Part shown: positions 28,753 to 39,626 of the stretch, piece by piece
How the letters are laid out: the number at the start of each line of letters is the position of its first letter
Numbering within the stretch: the first letter of the stretch is position 1
NCBI GenBank assembly: GCA_012103535.1
Contig: WLWQ01000001.1
Coordinates: forward strand, 558,001 to 622,000
DNA from: Pseudomonadales bacterium
GTDB taxonomy: Bacteria > Pseudomonadota > Gammaproteobacteria > Pseudomonadales > Pseudohongiellaceae
Reading direction: 5' to 3'
DNA: 64,000 nucleotides
The notes under the pieces: model-generated
Seen by the model: the letters and a program-made list of their open reading frames with translations, nothing else
The model's database searches: none
Told to the model about the DNA's origin: nothing
Translations under genes and position numbers: made by a program

Positions 28753-31593
28753 CTAATTTTGGACACTATTTATTGCAAGGACGCTAGTAGCCAGATTAAA
28801 TAATATCTGCGATACACTCGCCCATGTGGTGAAATAGTCTGTTGGCTCAATATCAAACGGAACAACAATAGTATCTCCAGCTTCAAGGTCAGAAGCATTG
28901 CGGTCAAAGAACCATCTGGAGTCCCCAAAAGTAACAACCTGGCCATTCGCTTTAATAATATAAGTTCGACCAGCATCAGATCGTTGAGTCAATCCTCCGC
29001 TCAAGTTAATGTATTCCTCTACTCCAAGGGCAGGATCGAAAACGTGCGATGTAGGATAATTAACTTCTCCCAATATGGTAATTTCCTGGCGCGTTCTTGG
29101 TATGAATAGTTGGTCTCCATTCCTGGCGATAACATCTAAGTTATCATTTCCTGCCATCAAACCTGGTAGATCTATTACTAATCTTCCTAATGGATCTGCT
29201 TCTTCAACTTGCTCTATGAGATCTTCTCCAATACTCAATACATCTCCCTGATCTTCGCCATCCTCTTCAAGCGCCACAGCAGCGATATCGCTCTCTAGTT
29301 CTTCTTGATACTGCGCCAATAACTCTCTTTCTCGCTCTCTCAATTCTGCTCTTAAGAGAACACTTGCGTTAGCATCTGCAAACGAAGTGAGCCCACCAGC
29401 GCGTGAGATTACAGATGAAAGGGAATCGCCTTTTGCGATCGAATAAGTTCCTGGAGACACTACCTCCCCTGCTAGTTCGATTGCTTCAGGTTCTACCCAG
29501 TTAGGAAGCTGACGCAATACCAAATTATCAAACTCGCGAAGTTCTAAGTTTCTGCCATTAACTGTTGAGCTTATGAGGTTTACATCAATATGATCTATTT
29601 GCCTCCCGGAATCACCAGATACAAAATAGCGAGTCATCTCAGCCTCGGTTGTTAACGCGCTTTCACTAAGTCCTCCCGCAGATCGAATAAGCCCTTCAAC
29701 TGTCATTCCATCGTAAAGTGGATATTCTCCTGGAAACTTTACCTGTCCTGAGGCTTGTACAATTTTGGATCGCTCAGCTGAATCTGCCTGGGATTGCAAT
29801 TGGTTTATGACATTTTGCAATAGCCCAGTGCGCGGTTCGTTTGCATCAAAAACGAGCAGGGTATCCCCTCTTTCGATAGCTATATTTGTTTCGATACTTA
29901 TTGTTCCCGTAGTAGCATCATGAACTTCGATGTTTCCTTGGTTATCTTGAATCCTTACTACTAATGCAAAATCCGAATCTGCATTTTCCAGCATTCCACC
30001 CGCAGAATTAACAATATCTCCAACAGTCATGCTTTCGGTGAACGGGTAAAGGCCGGGAAATCGTACATTGCCTTGCACTTCAATTAAAGCTGCCAGGTTA
30101 TCGAAACTGGCTTGCTCATTTAGTTCGATTATTAGGTCTTCTAGATTCTCTTCACGCGATTCAGTTGCCCCAAAAGTTATGATTCGATCGCGAGGCTCTA
30201 ACAGTAAGTCAGCATCGGAATTTGGATTAGTTAGCGCCTCTCCTAAACTCAGTTTCATGACTTGGAAAATTCTTGTGGGCTGCTGTTCGCGAACTATCAA
30301 AGCGTAATTAAGATCTGGATTCGGAAGTAACGCTGAAATAGATCCAATGACATCGGACACTCTCAAATCTTCACGCCACTGAAATCCACCAGGTCTTTGC
30401 AAGTGCCCCTCGGTAATTACGACATTTTCCAATTGATCAAGAACTGGATTAATTTGAATAAGATCACCATTGCGAACCTGTTCCGCTTGGCCTAACGGTC
30501 CTGCTAAATCCACATCCACAACTGTTCTCAATCCTTGCCCATCAATACGTTCAATTCTTGAAGCTTGAGGATAAGCTGTTGGCAACAGACCACCTGCAAG
30601 CATTAAAACTTCTAAAGTGGTTGATTCGTCTTTAATCTCATAGATCGCAGGCCGTATAACTTCCCCAGAAACTGCTACGGTTGGGCCAATTGGCGGAATA
30701 AAAAGAACATCATCTGGCAACAATCTTTGGTCGGCACTTGTATCGCCTTCCAGTAGAAGATCATATAGGTCTAACTCCGCAACAGTTTCACCTTGCCTTC
30801 TCAATTGTATGTTTCGAAGAGAGCCAACATTTGTAATTCCACCACTTACAAACAGTGCGTTAGTCATAGTAGAGAGGCCGCTGACAGTATAAGAACCAGG
30901 GCGAAAAGCCTCACCTAAAACGAAGATTCGAATGGATCGGAGGTTTCCAAGTGTAATTGCCGCTTGTTGCCCAATAAGTTGTGTACTAACTATTTCATCA
31001 ATTTGAGCTCTTAAGTCATCAAAACTTAATCCTGAGACAGCAATTGGCCCAATCTCAGGTAAGAGTAGGACTCCTTCTCTCGTGATTACCAACTCGTGAG
31101 TCACATTTTGCTGGCCATACAACTGAATGATGACATTATCACCAGGGCCCATGACGTAATTTGCAGGAACAGGAATGTCAGTAGCTGGCGCAAATGTAGT
31201 TGGAGAACCCGCAAATAAACTGTATCCAAATTGTTCAAGCTGAGAACTATTTGTAGGAGTGGTACCTTCTTCTGCTAAATCAGCATCATCAGCTTGTTGC
31301 TCAATTTGAAAGTTTCTTTCAATCGCATTTGAATTAATTGTTTGCGGCGCTCGCGCTCGCGGCTCAACGTCTAGTGGCTCTGCAATTTGCTCTTGAGTAA
31401 GCGCAGGTGAGCTCAAACTATCTAACAGCGCCTGTCTTTGTGCAGGTGTTAGAGCTTGCAGCTGCGCCATCTGTTCGGGAGTCAGATTGATGTTCTGCGC
31501 ACCAACCTGATTTACTCCTACAGCAAGCGAAAGCAAAAACAAAATTTTAGAAGCTAATGAAAGGCAGAGATTTAGATTTGGAGTTCTCTTCAT
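28753..31593 (-). CDS. Outer-membrane polysaccharide export protein with many SLBB domains (Wza superfamily)
   Basis: The 946-residue protein starts with a hydrophobic signal sequence (ILFLLSLAVGVNQVGAQ), then a helical LTPEQMAQLQALTPAQRQAL segment and a Pro/Thr-rich linker. The polysaccharide export domain begins near residue 145 (NYVMGPGDNVIIQLYGQQN). Repeated SLBB-like blocks follow, each with the pattern V.GEV..PG.Y...... TL...I..AGGL (for example AVSGEVIRPAIYEI, IQASGQVKF region and ELAGEVVSPGTYSI), about six in all. It is far longer than E. coli Wza (379 aa) and has no lipobox. It probably forms or lines the export channel. Confidence 0.87.
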   Translation of the reverse strand: MKRTPNLNLCLSLASKILFLLSLAVGVNQVGAQNINLTPEQMAQLQALTPAQRQALLDSLSSPALTQEQIAEPLDVEPRARAPQTINSNAIERNFQIEQQADDADLAEEGTTPTNSSQLEQFGYSLFAGSPTTFAPATDIPVPANYVMGPGDNVIIQLYGQQNVTHELVITREGVLLLPEIGPIAVSGLSFDDLRAQIDEIVSTQLIGQQAAITLGNLRSIRIFVLGEAFRPGSYTVSGLSTMTNALFVSGGITNVGSLRNIQLRRQGETVAELDLYDLLLEGDTSADQRLLPDDVLFIPPIGPTVAVSGEVIRPAIYEIKDESTTLEVLMLAGGLLPTAYPQASRIERIDGQGLRTVVDVDLAGPLGQAEQVRNGDLIQINPVLDQLENVVITEGHLQRPGGFQWREDLRVSDVIGSISALLPNPDLNYALIVREQQPTRIFQVMKLSLGEALTNPNSDADLLLEPRDRIITFGATESREENLEDLIIELNEQASFDNLAALIEVQGNVRFPGLYPFTESMTVGDIVNSAGGMLENADSDFALVVRIQDNQGNIEVHDATTGTISIETNIAIERGDTLLVFDANEPRTGLLQNVINQLQSQADSAERSKIVQASGQVKFPGEYPLYDGMTVEGLIRSAGGLSESALTTEAEMTRYFVSGDSGRQIDHIDVNLISSTVNGRNLELREFDNLVLRQLPNWVEPEAIELAGEVVSPGTYSIAKGDSLSSVISRAGGLTSFADANASVLLRAELRERERELLAQYQEELESDIAAVALEEDGEDQGDVLSIGEDLIEQVEEADPLGRLVIDLPGLMAGNDNLDVIARNGDQLFIPRTRQEITILGEVNYPTSHVFDPALGVEEYINLSGGLTQRSDAGRTYIIKANGQVVTFGDSRWFFDRNASDLEAGDTIVVPFDIEPTDYFTTWASVSQILFNLATSVLAINSVQN

Positions 31594-31762
31594 TGTGTTG
31601 TGTGCACTCAGGTAATTTCTTTCTTCTTTATATAGGTATTTACTAATGGGAGCCCAATTTGTTCAGGTTCTGATTGTTGATCTTAATGGTTTGCCGATAT
31701 TACCGACATTAACTGCCTAATTCTATTATCGTTTTTTAGAATTGTTGTGAATTTAAAAGCAA

Positions 31763-32077
31763 CTATTTTGCTTCGTTTTGCAGTTGCTCTATTTCAGTTT
31801 TGATTTGCTCATATTCCTGCATTTTTCGCTTTAAAAAGCGAACAGTAACTTTGGTTTTTTGCTCTACACCAGATGGAGTTAAAAGGTAGAGATAACCAGC
31901 TTTATTAGGATTTTCCTTAAAATTTCTTGCCTTCACCCATCCCTTATCAACCAATGCTCGCAGACAATAATTTAGCTTGCCCAAACTGATTCCAAGGGAT
32001 TTCGAAAGTTCACGCTGGGATTGATTTGGGTTCTCTTCTATGGATTTTAGAATTTTATAGGTTATTTCATCTTGCAT
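31763..32077 (-). CDS. MarR-type EPS-associated transcriptional regulator
   Basis: From ATG 32077 the protein has 104 residues; GGAG eight bases upstream supports this start over a GTG at 32107. It begins MQDEITYKILKSIEENPNQS and has a winged helix with RELSKSLGISLGKLNYCLRA as the helix-turn-helix, then a C-terminal coiled-coil (RFLKRKMQEYEQIKTEIEQL). This is the TIGR04176-like family found beside exopolysaccharide genes. It lies between the RfaH-like gene (111 nt upstream) and the SLBB export gene, so it probably regulates this locus. The ligand is unknown. Confidence 0.83.
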   Translation of the reverse strand: MQDEITYKILKSIEENPNQSQRELSKSLGISLGKLNYCLRALVDKGWVKARNFKENPNKAGYLYLLTPSGVEQKTKVTVRFLKRKMQEYEQIKTEIEQLQNEAK

Positions 32078-32188
32078 AGGATGATCTCCAGTTACTTCTG
32101 GATTCACTAGTTTGAAAAATTATTAAAATCAATGAGATAGGAGTGTTTTAGAATCTAAATCAGCATTCATTTATCGACTTGGGAAATA

Positions 32189-32734
32189 CTAAACGTATTG
32201 AGGGATTTCGAGATCTTCTTTATTCAGTAACGCGCGAGTTTGCTTGCCAATGATGTCTAATAGCACCGAAACCCGGTGTACACCCTTAGATTCTTGGAAT
32301 ATGCAGCGGTAACCGGAGAATGGGCCCTGTTCAATCTCCAATACATCTCCTTTGTTCCAAGATACTTCCTTAACTATTTGAAATTTATCGCTATTTTCAT
32401 TCCTTACTAGCTCCACAATTAGCGATTCCGGTATTGACTGAGGAACTCCGCCGAATCGAACGATTCCACAGACCCCTATAGTCGACCTTATAGGGCTCCA
32501 ATCATCGAATTTTTGGTCGAGCTCGATAAATAGATACCTGGGAAAGAATGGCTCTATTCGGGATCTAATATCAGAACCCTTACGAAATTGGACCTCAATC
32601 TTTGGCAGATAGGTTGTATAGCCTTGGCGTTCAAGCTGGTGCTTGGCAACGTCTTCCTGGCGTGGTTTTGAGTAAACCAAGTACCAATGCTTATCAGCGT
32701 TCGAATTGTTCGGTGCCGGATTGAATGAGTTCAT
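32189..32734 (-). CDS. RfaH-like transcription antiterminator (NusG paralogue)
   Basis: The 181-residue protein has the NusG N-terminal domain (HWYLVYSKPRQEDVAKHQLE, RIEPFFPRYLFIELD, GVCGIVRFGGVPQSIPESLI) and a C-terminal KOW domain (NKGDVLEIEQGPFSGYRCIF). EP.FPRYLF and the IVRFG..P..IP region are closer to RfaH than to NusG. RfaH-type proteins bind RNA polymerase paused at ops and let it read through long operons. A perfect 13-nt ops element lies in this gene's own leader (32802-32814). Inferred role: antitermination of the polysaccharide operon and control of its own expression. Confidence 0.88.
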   Translation of the reverse strand: MNSFNPAPNNSNADKHWYLVYSKPRQEDVAKHQLERQGYTTYLPKIEVQFRKGSDIRSRIEPFFPRYLFIELDQKFDDWSPIRSTIGVCGIVRFGGVPQSIPESLIVELVRNENSDKFQIVKEVSWNKGDVLEIEQGPFSGYRCIFQESKGVHRVSVLLDIIGKQTRALLNKEDLEIPQYV

Positions 32735-32801
32735 TTCTTTTTATTTTCAGATAGTTACGACTTTTAGTTTAAGCCCCGTCTTTCAAGCCATCGAATCTAA
32801 G

Positions 32802-32814
32802 GCACGCTACCGCC
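32802..32814 (-). promoter_or_regulatory. ops element (RfaH recruitment site) in the leader of the rfaH-like gene
   Basis: The minus strand reads GGCGGTAGCGTGC from 32814 to 32802. The first 12 bases equal the ops core of E. coli JUMPstart sequences. It lies 68 nt before the ATG of the RfaH-like gene, in the transcribed leader and in the sense direction. No upstream JUMPstart half is recognisable. I found no second copy in the other gaps of the locus by reading. Confidence 0.85.
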
Positions 32815-33024
32815 AGCAATCTCGCAATTTTGCAGAATGTGCTGTTTTTTTGTCTTTTTATGGCAACTTCAACTGAGGATTATCCTCAATCTGCAGTTGC
32901 AGTTTACGCCGTTTATTTTCGTGTTCAAGTCTTGAACGCTCTTCAATTTGAACTCTTTTGTGTCATAAATATTTCTGTTTGTATTGATAAACTCGCACTT
33001 ACAATCACTGGAAATTAATAGCAA

Positions 33025-34364
<1,340 letters not shown>

Positions 34365-34365
<1 letters not shown>

Positions 34366-34378
34366 ATTGTCGACAATT
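34365..34378. promoter_or_regulatory. GntR/FCD-type operator, copy 1
   Basis: AATTGTCGACAATT is a perfect 14-bp palindrome that begins at the last base of the ugd stop codon. TTGTNNACAA-type palindromes are common operators for FadR-subfamily regulators. It lies 70 bp before the start of such a regulator gene, so autoregulation is likely (inference). Confidence 0.55.
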
Positions 34379-34428
34379 ATATTGAATTAGCTGCAATACT
34401 TAGGCAAAATCTCTGTATTCCTTATTTT

Positions 34429-34439
34429 TTGTTGACAAT
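34429..34439. promoter_or_regulatory. GntR/FCD-type operator, copy 2
   Basis: TTGTTGACAAT repeats the core of the 34365 palindrome (TTGT.GACAA) nine bases before the ATG of the GntR-family gene. A repressor bound here would block the start region directly. No good ribosome-binding site is visible in the same place. Confidence 0.45.
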
Positions 34440-34447
34440 ACCCTTCC

Positions 34448-35131
34448 ATGGCAGCCGAAACAGCTAACGCACTGAATGCAAAGTCCTCCACTCTCGCTGA
34501 TGATGTGTTCGATCAGATTCGAACTGCCATTGTTAAAGGCGAATTAGCGCCTGGCTCGAAGATCAACGAACCCCAGCTGAGCAAGCAATACGGAATTAGC
34601 CGCGGGCCACTGCGGGAGGCTATTCGGCGCCTGGAGGGCTGTAAGCTGGTTGAGATTAAGCCTAATGTTGGGGCTAATATCGTTTCGCTGAATATCTCTC
34701 AACTTATTGAAATATATGAAATTCGAGAATCTCTAGAGGGGCTGGCTTGCCGCCTTGCTGCAACCAATGCCACTGCAGAGGATTATCTGCGGCTACGTGA
34801 GCTGCTAACGCAGCATGAGGAGCAGATTCAGTCTGAAAATGGGCTTCGGTACTACCAGCGGGAGGGAGATCTGGATTTTCATTTTCAAATCGTCCGTCTT
34901 AGTGGCAATGCGCGGCTATTCGACATTCTCTGTGGTGAGCTCTATCACTTGCTGCGTATGTATCGGGTGCAGACTGCCAATGAGCCTTCTCGCCCTATCC
35001 AGGCATTCAAAGAGCACTATCAGATTGTTGACGCTATCGAGCAGGCGGATGGGGAATTGGCTGAGTTATTGATGAATCGACATATTGCCAATGCTCGAAA
35101 AGCATTGATGAGCAGAATAGAGCAAGAATAG
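34448..35131 (+). CDS. GntR family transcriptional regulator with FCD domain
   Basis: The 227-residue protein has an N-terminal winged helix (DDVFDQIRTAIVKGELAPGS, then EPQLSKQYGISRGPLREAIRRLEG) and a C-terminal FCD ligand domain with the metal-site pattern (EIRESLEGLACRLAA, DLDFHFQIVRLSGN, FKEHYQIVDAIEQ, MNRHIANAR). It is 274 nt upstream of prpB on the same strand. In many proteobacteria a GntR/FCD protein controls the 2-methylcitrate genes, so it is the likely regulator of prpBCD here. Two TTGT..ACAA elements upstream of its start suggest that it also controls itself. Confidence 0.87.
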   Translation: MAAETANALNAKSSTLADDVFDQIRTAIVKGELAPGSKINEPQLSKQYGISRGPLREAIRRLEGCKLVEIKPNVGANIVSLNISQLIEIYEIRESLEGLACRLAATNATAEDYLRLRELLTQHEEQIQSENGLRYYQREGDLDFHFQIVRLSGNARLFDILCGELYHLLRMYRVQTANEPSRPIQAFKEHYQIVDAIEQADGELAELLMNRHIANARKALMSRIEQE

Positions 35132-35143
35132 ACGTTGGGAACT

Positions 35144-35165
35144 AAGTGTGATAGGCATCACATAT
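35144..35165. promoter_or_regulatory. CRP-like binding site upstream of prpB
   Basis: TGTGA (35147-35151) and TCACA (35158-35162) are separated by six bases, giving TGTGATAGGCATCACA, which equals the CRP/Vfr consensus half-sites. It lies just after the GntR gene and about 245 bp before the prpB start. A near-identical site occurs upstream of ibpA (39444). Confidence 0.65.
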
Positions 35166-35405
35166 TTTTTATATATTAAAAACAGTGAGTTATATACTAA
35201 ATTGAAACTAAATAGACACTAAAATAGTAGCTTATTATGGAGTTTGGAATTTGGATGATTAAATACGGTGACACAAAAAGGATTTGCCGATTTTAGGGGC
35301 TTGTAGCCCGGTTCAGTGTCGCTGCGAAATTGGAATGTGATCTAGTTCAAAGTAATTTACATATTTAAAATCAAATAGTTATAGTGCATTTTTATTGGAA
35401 TAGTT

Positions 35406-36287
35406 ATGAAAAATAAATCTCCTGGAGCGCTTTTCCGCGAAGCGCTGGAAAAACACCAGCCATTACAGATCGTGGGCACCATAAATGCCTACTGCGCTAT
35501 GTTGGCTGAGGACGCCGGGCATAAGGCGATTTACTTATCAGGTGGTGGCGTGGCGAATGCGTCTTACGGCCTACCCGACTTAGGCATTACTAGTCTTAAT
35601 GACGTTATTACTGACGTTGAGCGAATCTGTAATGCCACCGACGTGCCTCTTTTGGTGGATATCGATACCGGCTGGGGTGGCGCTTTTAATATTGCCCGCT
35701 CGATTAAAGCCATGGAAAAGGCTGGCGCTGCAGCGGTGCATATCGAGGATCAGGTATCGCAGAAGCGCTGTGGGCACCGGCCTAATAAGGCCATTGTTAG
35801 CCAGGCGGAGATGGTTGATCGGATTAAGGCTGCTTCAGATGCGAAAATTGATGATGATTTTGTCATTATGGCGCGGACCGATGCCCTGGCGGTAGAAGGC
35901 ATGGAAGCAGCCGTTGAGCGAGCTGTGGCTTGTGTGGAAGCTGGTGCAGACGCCATTTTCCCTGAAGCGATCCTTGAATTAGAGCAATATCGTCAGTTTG
36001 CGGATGCGGTTAAAGTCCCGATACTGGCGAATATCACAGAATTTGGGAATACCCCCCTATTCAACTGTACGGAACTCAATGAAGCCGGAGTGGCAATGGT
36101 GCTGTATCCATTAAGTGCATTCCGAGCTATGAGTAAGGCTGCCCTGGACGTCTATCAGACTATATCTATCAATGGGGACCAGACGGCGATTGTAGATAGA
36201 ATGCAGACCCGAACAGAGCTGTATGAGGTGTTGGGTTATCATGCCTATGAAGACAAATTAGATGCGCTTTTCGAAGGCAAATCCTAG
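35406..36287 (+). CDS. prpB: Methylisocitrate lyase PrpB
   Basis: The 293-residue protein matches the isocitrate lyase/PEP mutase family: [20 protein letters not shown], the Asp pair in [29 protein letters not shown] with the catalytic Cys in the KRCGH motif, and [11 protein letters not shown]. PrpB cleaves 2-methylisocitrate to pyruvate and succinate, the last step of propionyl-CoA disposal. Its length fits. It is followed by prpC after 125 nt and prpD after another 64 nt. A CRP-like box lies upstream. Confidence 0.95.
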   Translation: MKNKSPGALFREALEKHQPLQIVGTINAYCAMLAEDAGHKAIYLSGGGVANASYGLPDLGITSLNDVITDVERICNATDVPLLVDIDTGWGGAFNIARSIKAMEKAGAAAVHIEDQVSQKRCGHRPNKAIVSQAEMVDRIKAASDAKIDDDFVIMARTDALAVEGMEAAVERAVACVEAGADAIFPEAILELEQYRQFADAVKVPILANITEFGNTPLFNCTELNEAGVAMVLYPLSAFRAMSKAALDVYQTISINGDQTAIVDRMQTRTELYEVLGYHAYEDKLDALFEGKS

Positions 36288-36412
36288 TAATAACAAAGAG
36301 TTATTAGACTTTAATCAACTGAATACGAAGAAACTGCTGACGCTCAATTTGTTAGACTGATTTGAGTAAGATATCCGGCAGATTCAGCGCAAAAAGGACA
36401 TGGAGATAGAGA

Positions 36413-37537
36413 ATGGCAGATAAGAAGCTAGGTGGGGCTGGCCTGCGTGGACAGGTTGCAGGAGAAACCTCACTTTGTACCGTAGGCAAGACGGGCACCG
36501 GACTGACCTATAGGGGATTGGATATCTCGGTATTGGCTGAGAAGGCCAAATTCGAAGAAGTGGCCTATTTGCTACTTCGAGGGCAGCTACCGACGCAAGA
36601 TCAGTTAGATACTTATACTAATAAGATCAAATCTTTACGAGCATTACCTGAAGAACTAAAAGACGCCCTAGAAAGAATCCCTGCTTCTGCCCATCCTATG
36701 GACGTCATGCGCACTGGATGCTCGATGTTAGGAAATCTGGAGCCTGAAGGCTTGTTCGACAGACAGGATGAGGTAATTGACCGGCTCCTGGCAGCTCTAC
36801 CCTCCATAATTTGCTACTGGTATTGCTACTCCCATGAGGGCAAACGCATCGAAACTGCCCTGGATGATGACTCCATTGGCGCCCATTTCCTGCACATGCT
36901 CCTGGGAGAGTCGCCTACTGATTTATTCAGTCAGGTCATGAACGTTTCACTGATTCTTTATGCAGAGCATGAATTTAATGCTTCTACCTTTACCGCCCGG
37001 GTCTGCGCTTCCACCTTATCCGATATGCACAGCTGCGTTACTGGTGCCATTGGTACCCTGCGCGGCCCGCTCCATGGAGGGGCTAATGAAGCGGCCATGG
37101 CTATGATTGAGAACTGGCAAACACCAGATGAAGCTGAACAAGCCCTACTCGGCATGCTCGAGCGGAAAGAGACGATTATGGGTTTCGGCCATGCCATCTA
37201 CCGAGAATCTGACCCAAGGAATGTGGTTATTAAGACCTGGGCAGAAAAATTAGCCGCAGAAGCAGGAGATTCCGTGCTCTACCCGGTCTCAGTCCGCTGC
37301 GAAGAAGTGATGTGGCGGGAAAAGAAGCTCTTCTGTAATGCCGACTTCTTCCATGCGGCGGCTTATCACTTCATGGGCATACCGACCAAGCTGTTTACCC
37401 CGATCTTTGTCATGTCGCGGGTTACGGGCTGGGCTGCTCACGTGAAAGAACAGCGGGCCAATAATCGAATAATTCGCCCTAGCGCCGAATACACCGGCCC
37501 TGAAACCGCTGATTGGGTCGATATAGCTGATCGCTAG
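36413..37537 (+). CDS. prpC: 2-Methylcitrate synthase PrpC
   Basis: The 374-residue protein is a citrate synthase family member with GETSLCTVGKTGTGLTYRGL, ITTAHPMD-like ASAHPMDVMRTG, LHGGANEAAM (active-site His), GFGHAIYRESDPR (second His) and the catalytic Asp region near FCNADFFHAAAYH. These match 2-methylcitrate synthase of the prp operon. It condenses propionyl-CoA with oxaloacetate. It lies between prpB and prpD; a ribosome-binding site (GGAGATAGAGA) precedes the ATG. Confidence 0.95.
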   Translation: MADKKLGGAGLRGQVAGETSLCTVGKTGTGLTYRGLDISVLAEKAKFEEVAYLLLRGQLPTQDQLDTYTNKIKSLRALPEELKDALERIPASAHPMDVMRTGCSMLGNLEPEGLFDRQDEVIDRLLAALPSIICYWYCYSHEGKRIETALDDDSIGAHFLHMLLGESPTDLFSQVMNVSLILYAEHEFNASTFTARVCASTLSDMHSCVTGAIGTLRGPLHGGANEAAMAMIENWQTPDEAEQALLGMLERKETIMGFGHAIYRESDPRNVVIKTWAEKLAAEAGDSVLYPVSVRCEEVMWREKKLFCNADFFHAAAYHFMGIPTKLFTPIFVMSRVTGWAAHVKEQRANNRIIRPSAEYTGPETADWVDIADR

Positions 37538-37601
37538 TTCTAGTACAGTACATTACACATAACAAAATTATATTAACTCTATGAATTTAAAGGTTATTTA
37601 A

Positions 37602-39050
37602 GTGTCTCAAAATGTTGAATTAAACACCCGTCCAGAGCCAGATCAGGTGCTTGTGGACATCGCTAATTACGTCTGTGATTACGAAATAGACTCCACCGAA
37701 GCTTATGACACCGCCAGAAACTGCCTTATGGACACCCTGGGCTGTGGTTTTCTCGCGCTTCGATTCCCTGAATGCACGAAATTACTGGGACCACTGGTGG
37801 AAGGTACGGTTGTGCCAAACGGGGCGCGGGTTCCAGGGACTCAATTTCGCCTGGATCCGGTTAAAGCCGCCTGGGATATTGGCTGCGTTATTCGCTGGCT
37901 GGACTATAACGACACCTGGCTCGCCGCCGAGTGGGGCCACCCCAGCGATAACCTGGGCGCAATCCTCGCGGTCGCGGATTATCTCTCTCAAACCCGCATT
38001 AGCGAAGGTAAACCTCCTCTGCTAATGCATGACGTACTCACTGCCATGATTAAGGCCCATGAGATTCAGGGTGTATTGGCCCTGGAGAATAGCTTTAATC
38101 GAGTCGGTCTATGCCACGTTTTGCTGGTGAGGATTGCTTCTACCGCAGTTGCTACCCGTATGCTTGGGGGTACACGAGAGCAGATTATCGATGCCCTTTC
38201 CCAAGCCTGGCTGGATGGTTCAAGCTTGCGCACCTATCGGCACGCGCCTAATGCTGGCCCTCGTAAGTCCTGGGCTGCAGGAGATGCTACTTCCCGGGCT
38301 GTTCGGCTTGCAGACCTGACTTTACGGGGCGAAATTGGTTATCCCAGTGTTTTATCTGCGTCTACCTGGGGCTTTTATGATGTTTCCTTTAAGGGTAATT
38401 CTTTTTCATTTACAAGAACTTATGAAAGCTACGTCATGGAAAACATCCTATTTAAGATATCATTCCCGGCCGAATTTCACTCGCAGACTGCCGCTGAAGC
38501 TGCGGTTAGGCTCTACCTTCAAGTAAAAGACCGCCTTGGCGAGATTGAAAAGATCGTAATCCACACCCATGAGTCCGCAATCCGCATAATCTCTAAGGTT
38601 GGCCCGCTTAATAACCCAGCCGATAGAGATCATTGCTTACAGTACATGACTGCGGTACCGCTGGCTTTCGGCAACCTGGTAGCAGAGCACTATGAAGACA
38701 GCTTCCATGCGGCTCATCCGATAATCGATGAGCTCAGGGAGAAGATGGAAATCCATGAAAATCCTACTTACACCAAGGAATATCTAGAACCGGAAAAACG
38801 TAGCATTGCCAATGCCTTACAGGTGTATTTTAAAGACGGTAATTGCACTGAGAAGGTTGAAATCGACTATCCGGTAGGTCATCGCAGACGCCGCGAAGAA
38901 GGCATTCCCTTATTGGAAGCCAAATTCCAGGCAAATCTCGCTACCCGCTTTCCTGCACCCCGCTGTGAGCAGATCTATGACTTGCTTAAAGACCAGGAAA
39001 AGCTGGAGAGCACACCTGTTAACGAATTTATGGACATTCTGGCTATTTAG
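37602..39050 (+). CDS. prpD: 2-Methylcitrate dehydratase PrpD
   Basis: The 482-residue protein belongs to the MmgE/PrpD family ([74 protein letters not shown]). It starts at GTG (37602). PrpD dehydrates 2-methylcitrate to 2-methyl-cis-aconitate; hydration to methylisocitrate is then done by an aconitase. No acnD or prpF gene is present, which fits the PrpD type of pathway. It ends the prpBCD run. Confidence 0.95.
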   Translation: MSQNVELNTRPEPDQVLVDIANYVCDYEIDSTEAYDTARNCLMDTLGCGFLALRFPECTKLLGPLVEGTVVPNGARVPGTQFRLDPVKAAWDIGCVIRWLDYNDTWLAAEWGHPSDNLGAILAVADYLSQTRISEGKPPLLMHDVLTAMIKAHEIQGVLALENSFNRVGLCHVLLVRIASTAVATRMLGGTREQIIDALSQAWLDGSSLRTYRHAPNAGPRKSWAAGDATSRAVRLADLTLRGEIGYPSVLSASTWGFYDVSFKGNSFSFTRTYESYVMENILFKISFPAEFHSQTAAEAAVRLYLQVKDRLGEIEKIVIHTHESAIRIISKVGPLNNPADRDHCLQYMTAVPLAFGNLVAEHYEDSFHAAHPIIDELREKMEIHENPTYTKEYLEPEKRSIANALQVYFKDGNCTEKVEIDYPVGHRRRREEGIPLLEAKFQANLATRFPAPRCEQIYDLLKDQEKLESTPVNEFMDILAI

Positions 39051-39443
39051 TGCGTAAACCCTGTGAAACATGCGGGCTTAGGCTGTCTAAGTCCGCAATC
39101 CACCCTGGTTCAAGCCTCAATTGATCCGCACTTATCTTCTGCTACAACGTACACGAATTCTGCATTTGCGCGCTTATAGACTAAAAATAAAATGGCAATT
39201 GCCGTTATACCGTCTATAACTAAGAGAAAGCGAGACCATTGATGCTTTCAGCCCGAGAAAATCAGTAAATGTCTACACTGTACAGTTCTCGGGGCTTTCA
39301 CTGGTTTTTCCAATCGCATAAGCCCTTATAGTACTTACTAACGTTCGAGCTAGTCGCTCTTAATGTCGAAAATCACATTTACAATATAAGCCTCTAACCT
39401 ACCGTTCGTTTTCTGTAGGCTTCCTAGAATTTACATTAGGTTT
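39051..39443. other. Intergenic region after prpD with two inverted repeats
   Basis: No gene is recognised in this 393-nt stretch. A hairpin with CTTAG/CTAAG and GCGG/CCGC arms lies about 39071-39096, 21 nt after the prpD stop, without a T-run. A second repeat, AGCCCGAGAA (39250-39259) and TTCTCGGGGCT (39286-39296), is followed ten bases later by TTTTT. These may stop transcription from prpD. The region also separates prp from the ibpA regulatory sites. Confidence 0.4.
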
Positions 39444-39465
39444 AAATGTGATCGGCATCACATTT
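39444..39465. promoter_or_regulatory. CRP-like binding site upstream of ibpA
   Basis: A perfect palindrome AAATGTGAT-CGGC-ATCACATTT occupies 39444-39465. It equals the optimal CRP consensus half-sites (TGTGA-N6-TCACA). It lies 63 bp before the sigma-32 minus-35 element of ibpA. A related member of the CRP/FNR family could also use it. Confidence 0.7.
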
Positions 39466-39527
39466 GATCCCACCCTATTTTTGGTAATTCCAACAGCCCA
39501 CAATCCGCGTTTCTCAGGCATGCTGCG

Positions 39528-39556
39528 CTTGAAATTTAGCGCCCCCGCCCGCATTA
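39528..39556 (+). promoter_or_regulatory. Sigma-32 (heat-shock) promoter of ibpA
   Basis: CTTGAAA (39528-39534), a 13-bp spacer and CCCGCATTA (39548-39556) match the sigma-32 consensus CTTGAAA-N13-15-CCCCATnT with one mismatch in the CCCCAT part. Transcription would begin near 39563, giving a leader of about 110 nt that contains the RNA thermometer. Confidence 0.75.
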
Positions 39557-39626
39557 AGTAATACGTAGCCAGTGCTCATTAGAGGCCGGCTACCGCGCCT
39601 GATCTTTAGATAGGCATTTAACTTTC

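Noticed and set aside
32830-33018. Plus-strand frame of 62 codons between rfaH-like and ugd
   Set aside because: It overlaps the divergent promoter region, has no ribosome-binding site and a composition unlike a real protein.
39071-39096. Hairpin after prpD as a classical terminator
   Set aside because: Stem present but no T-run follows; noted only as part of the intergenic description.
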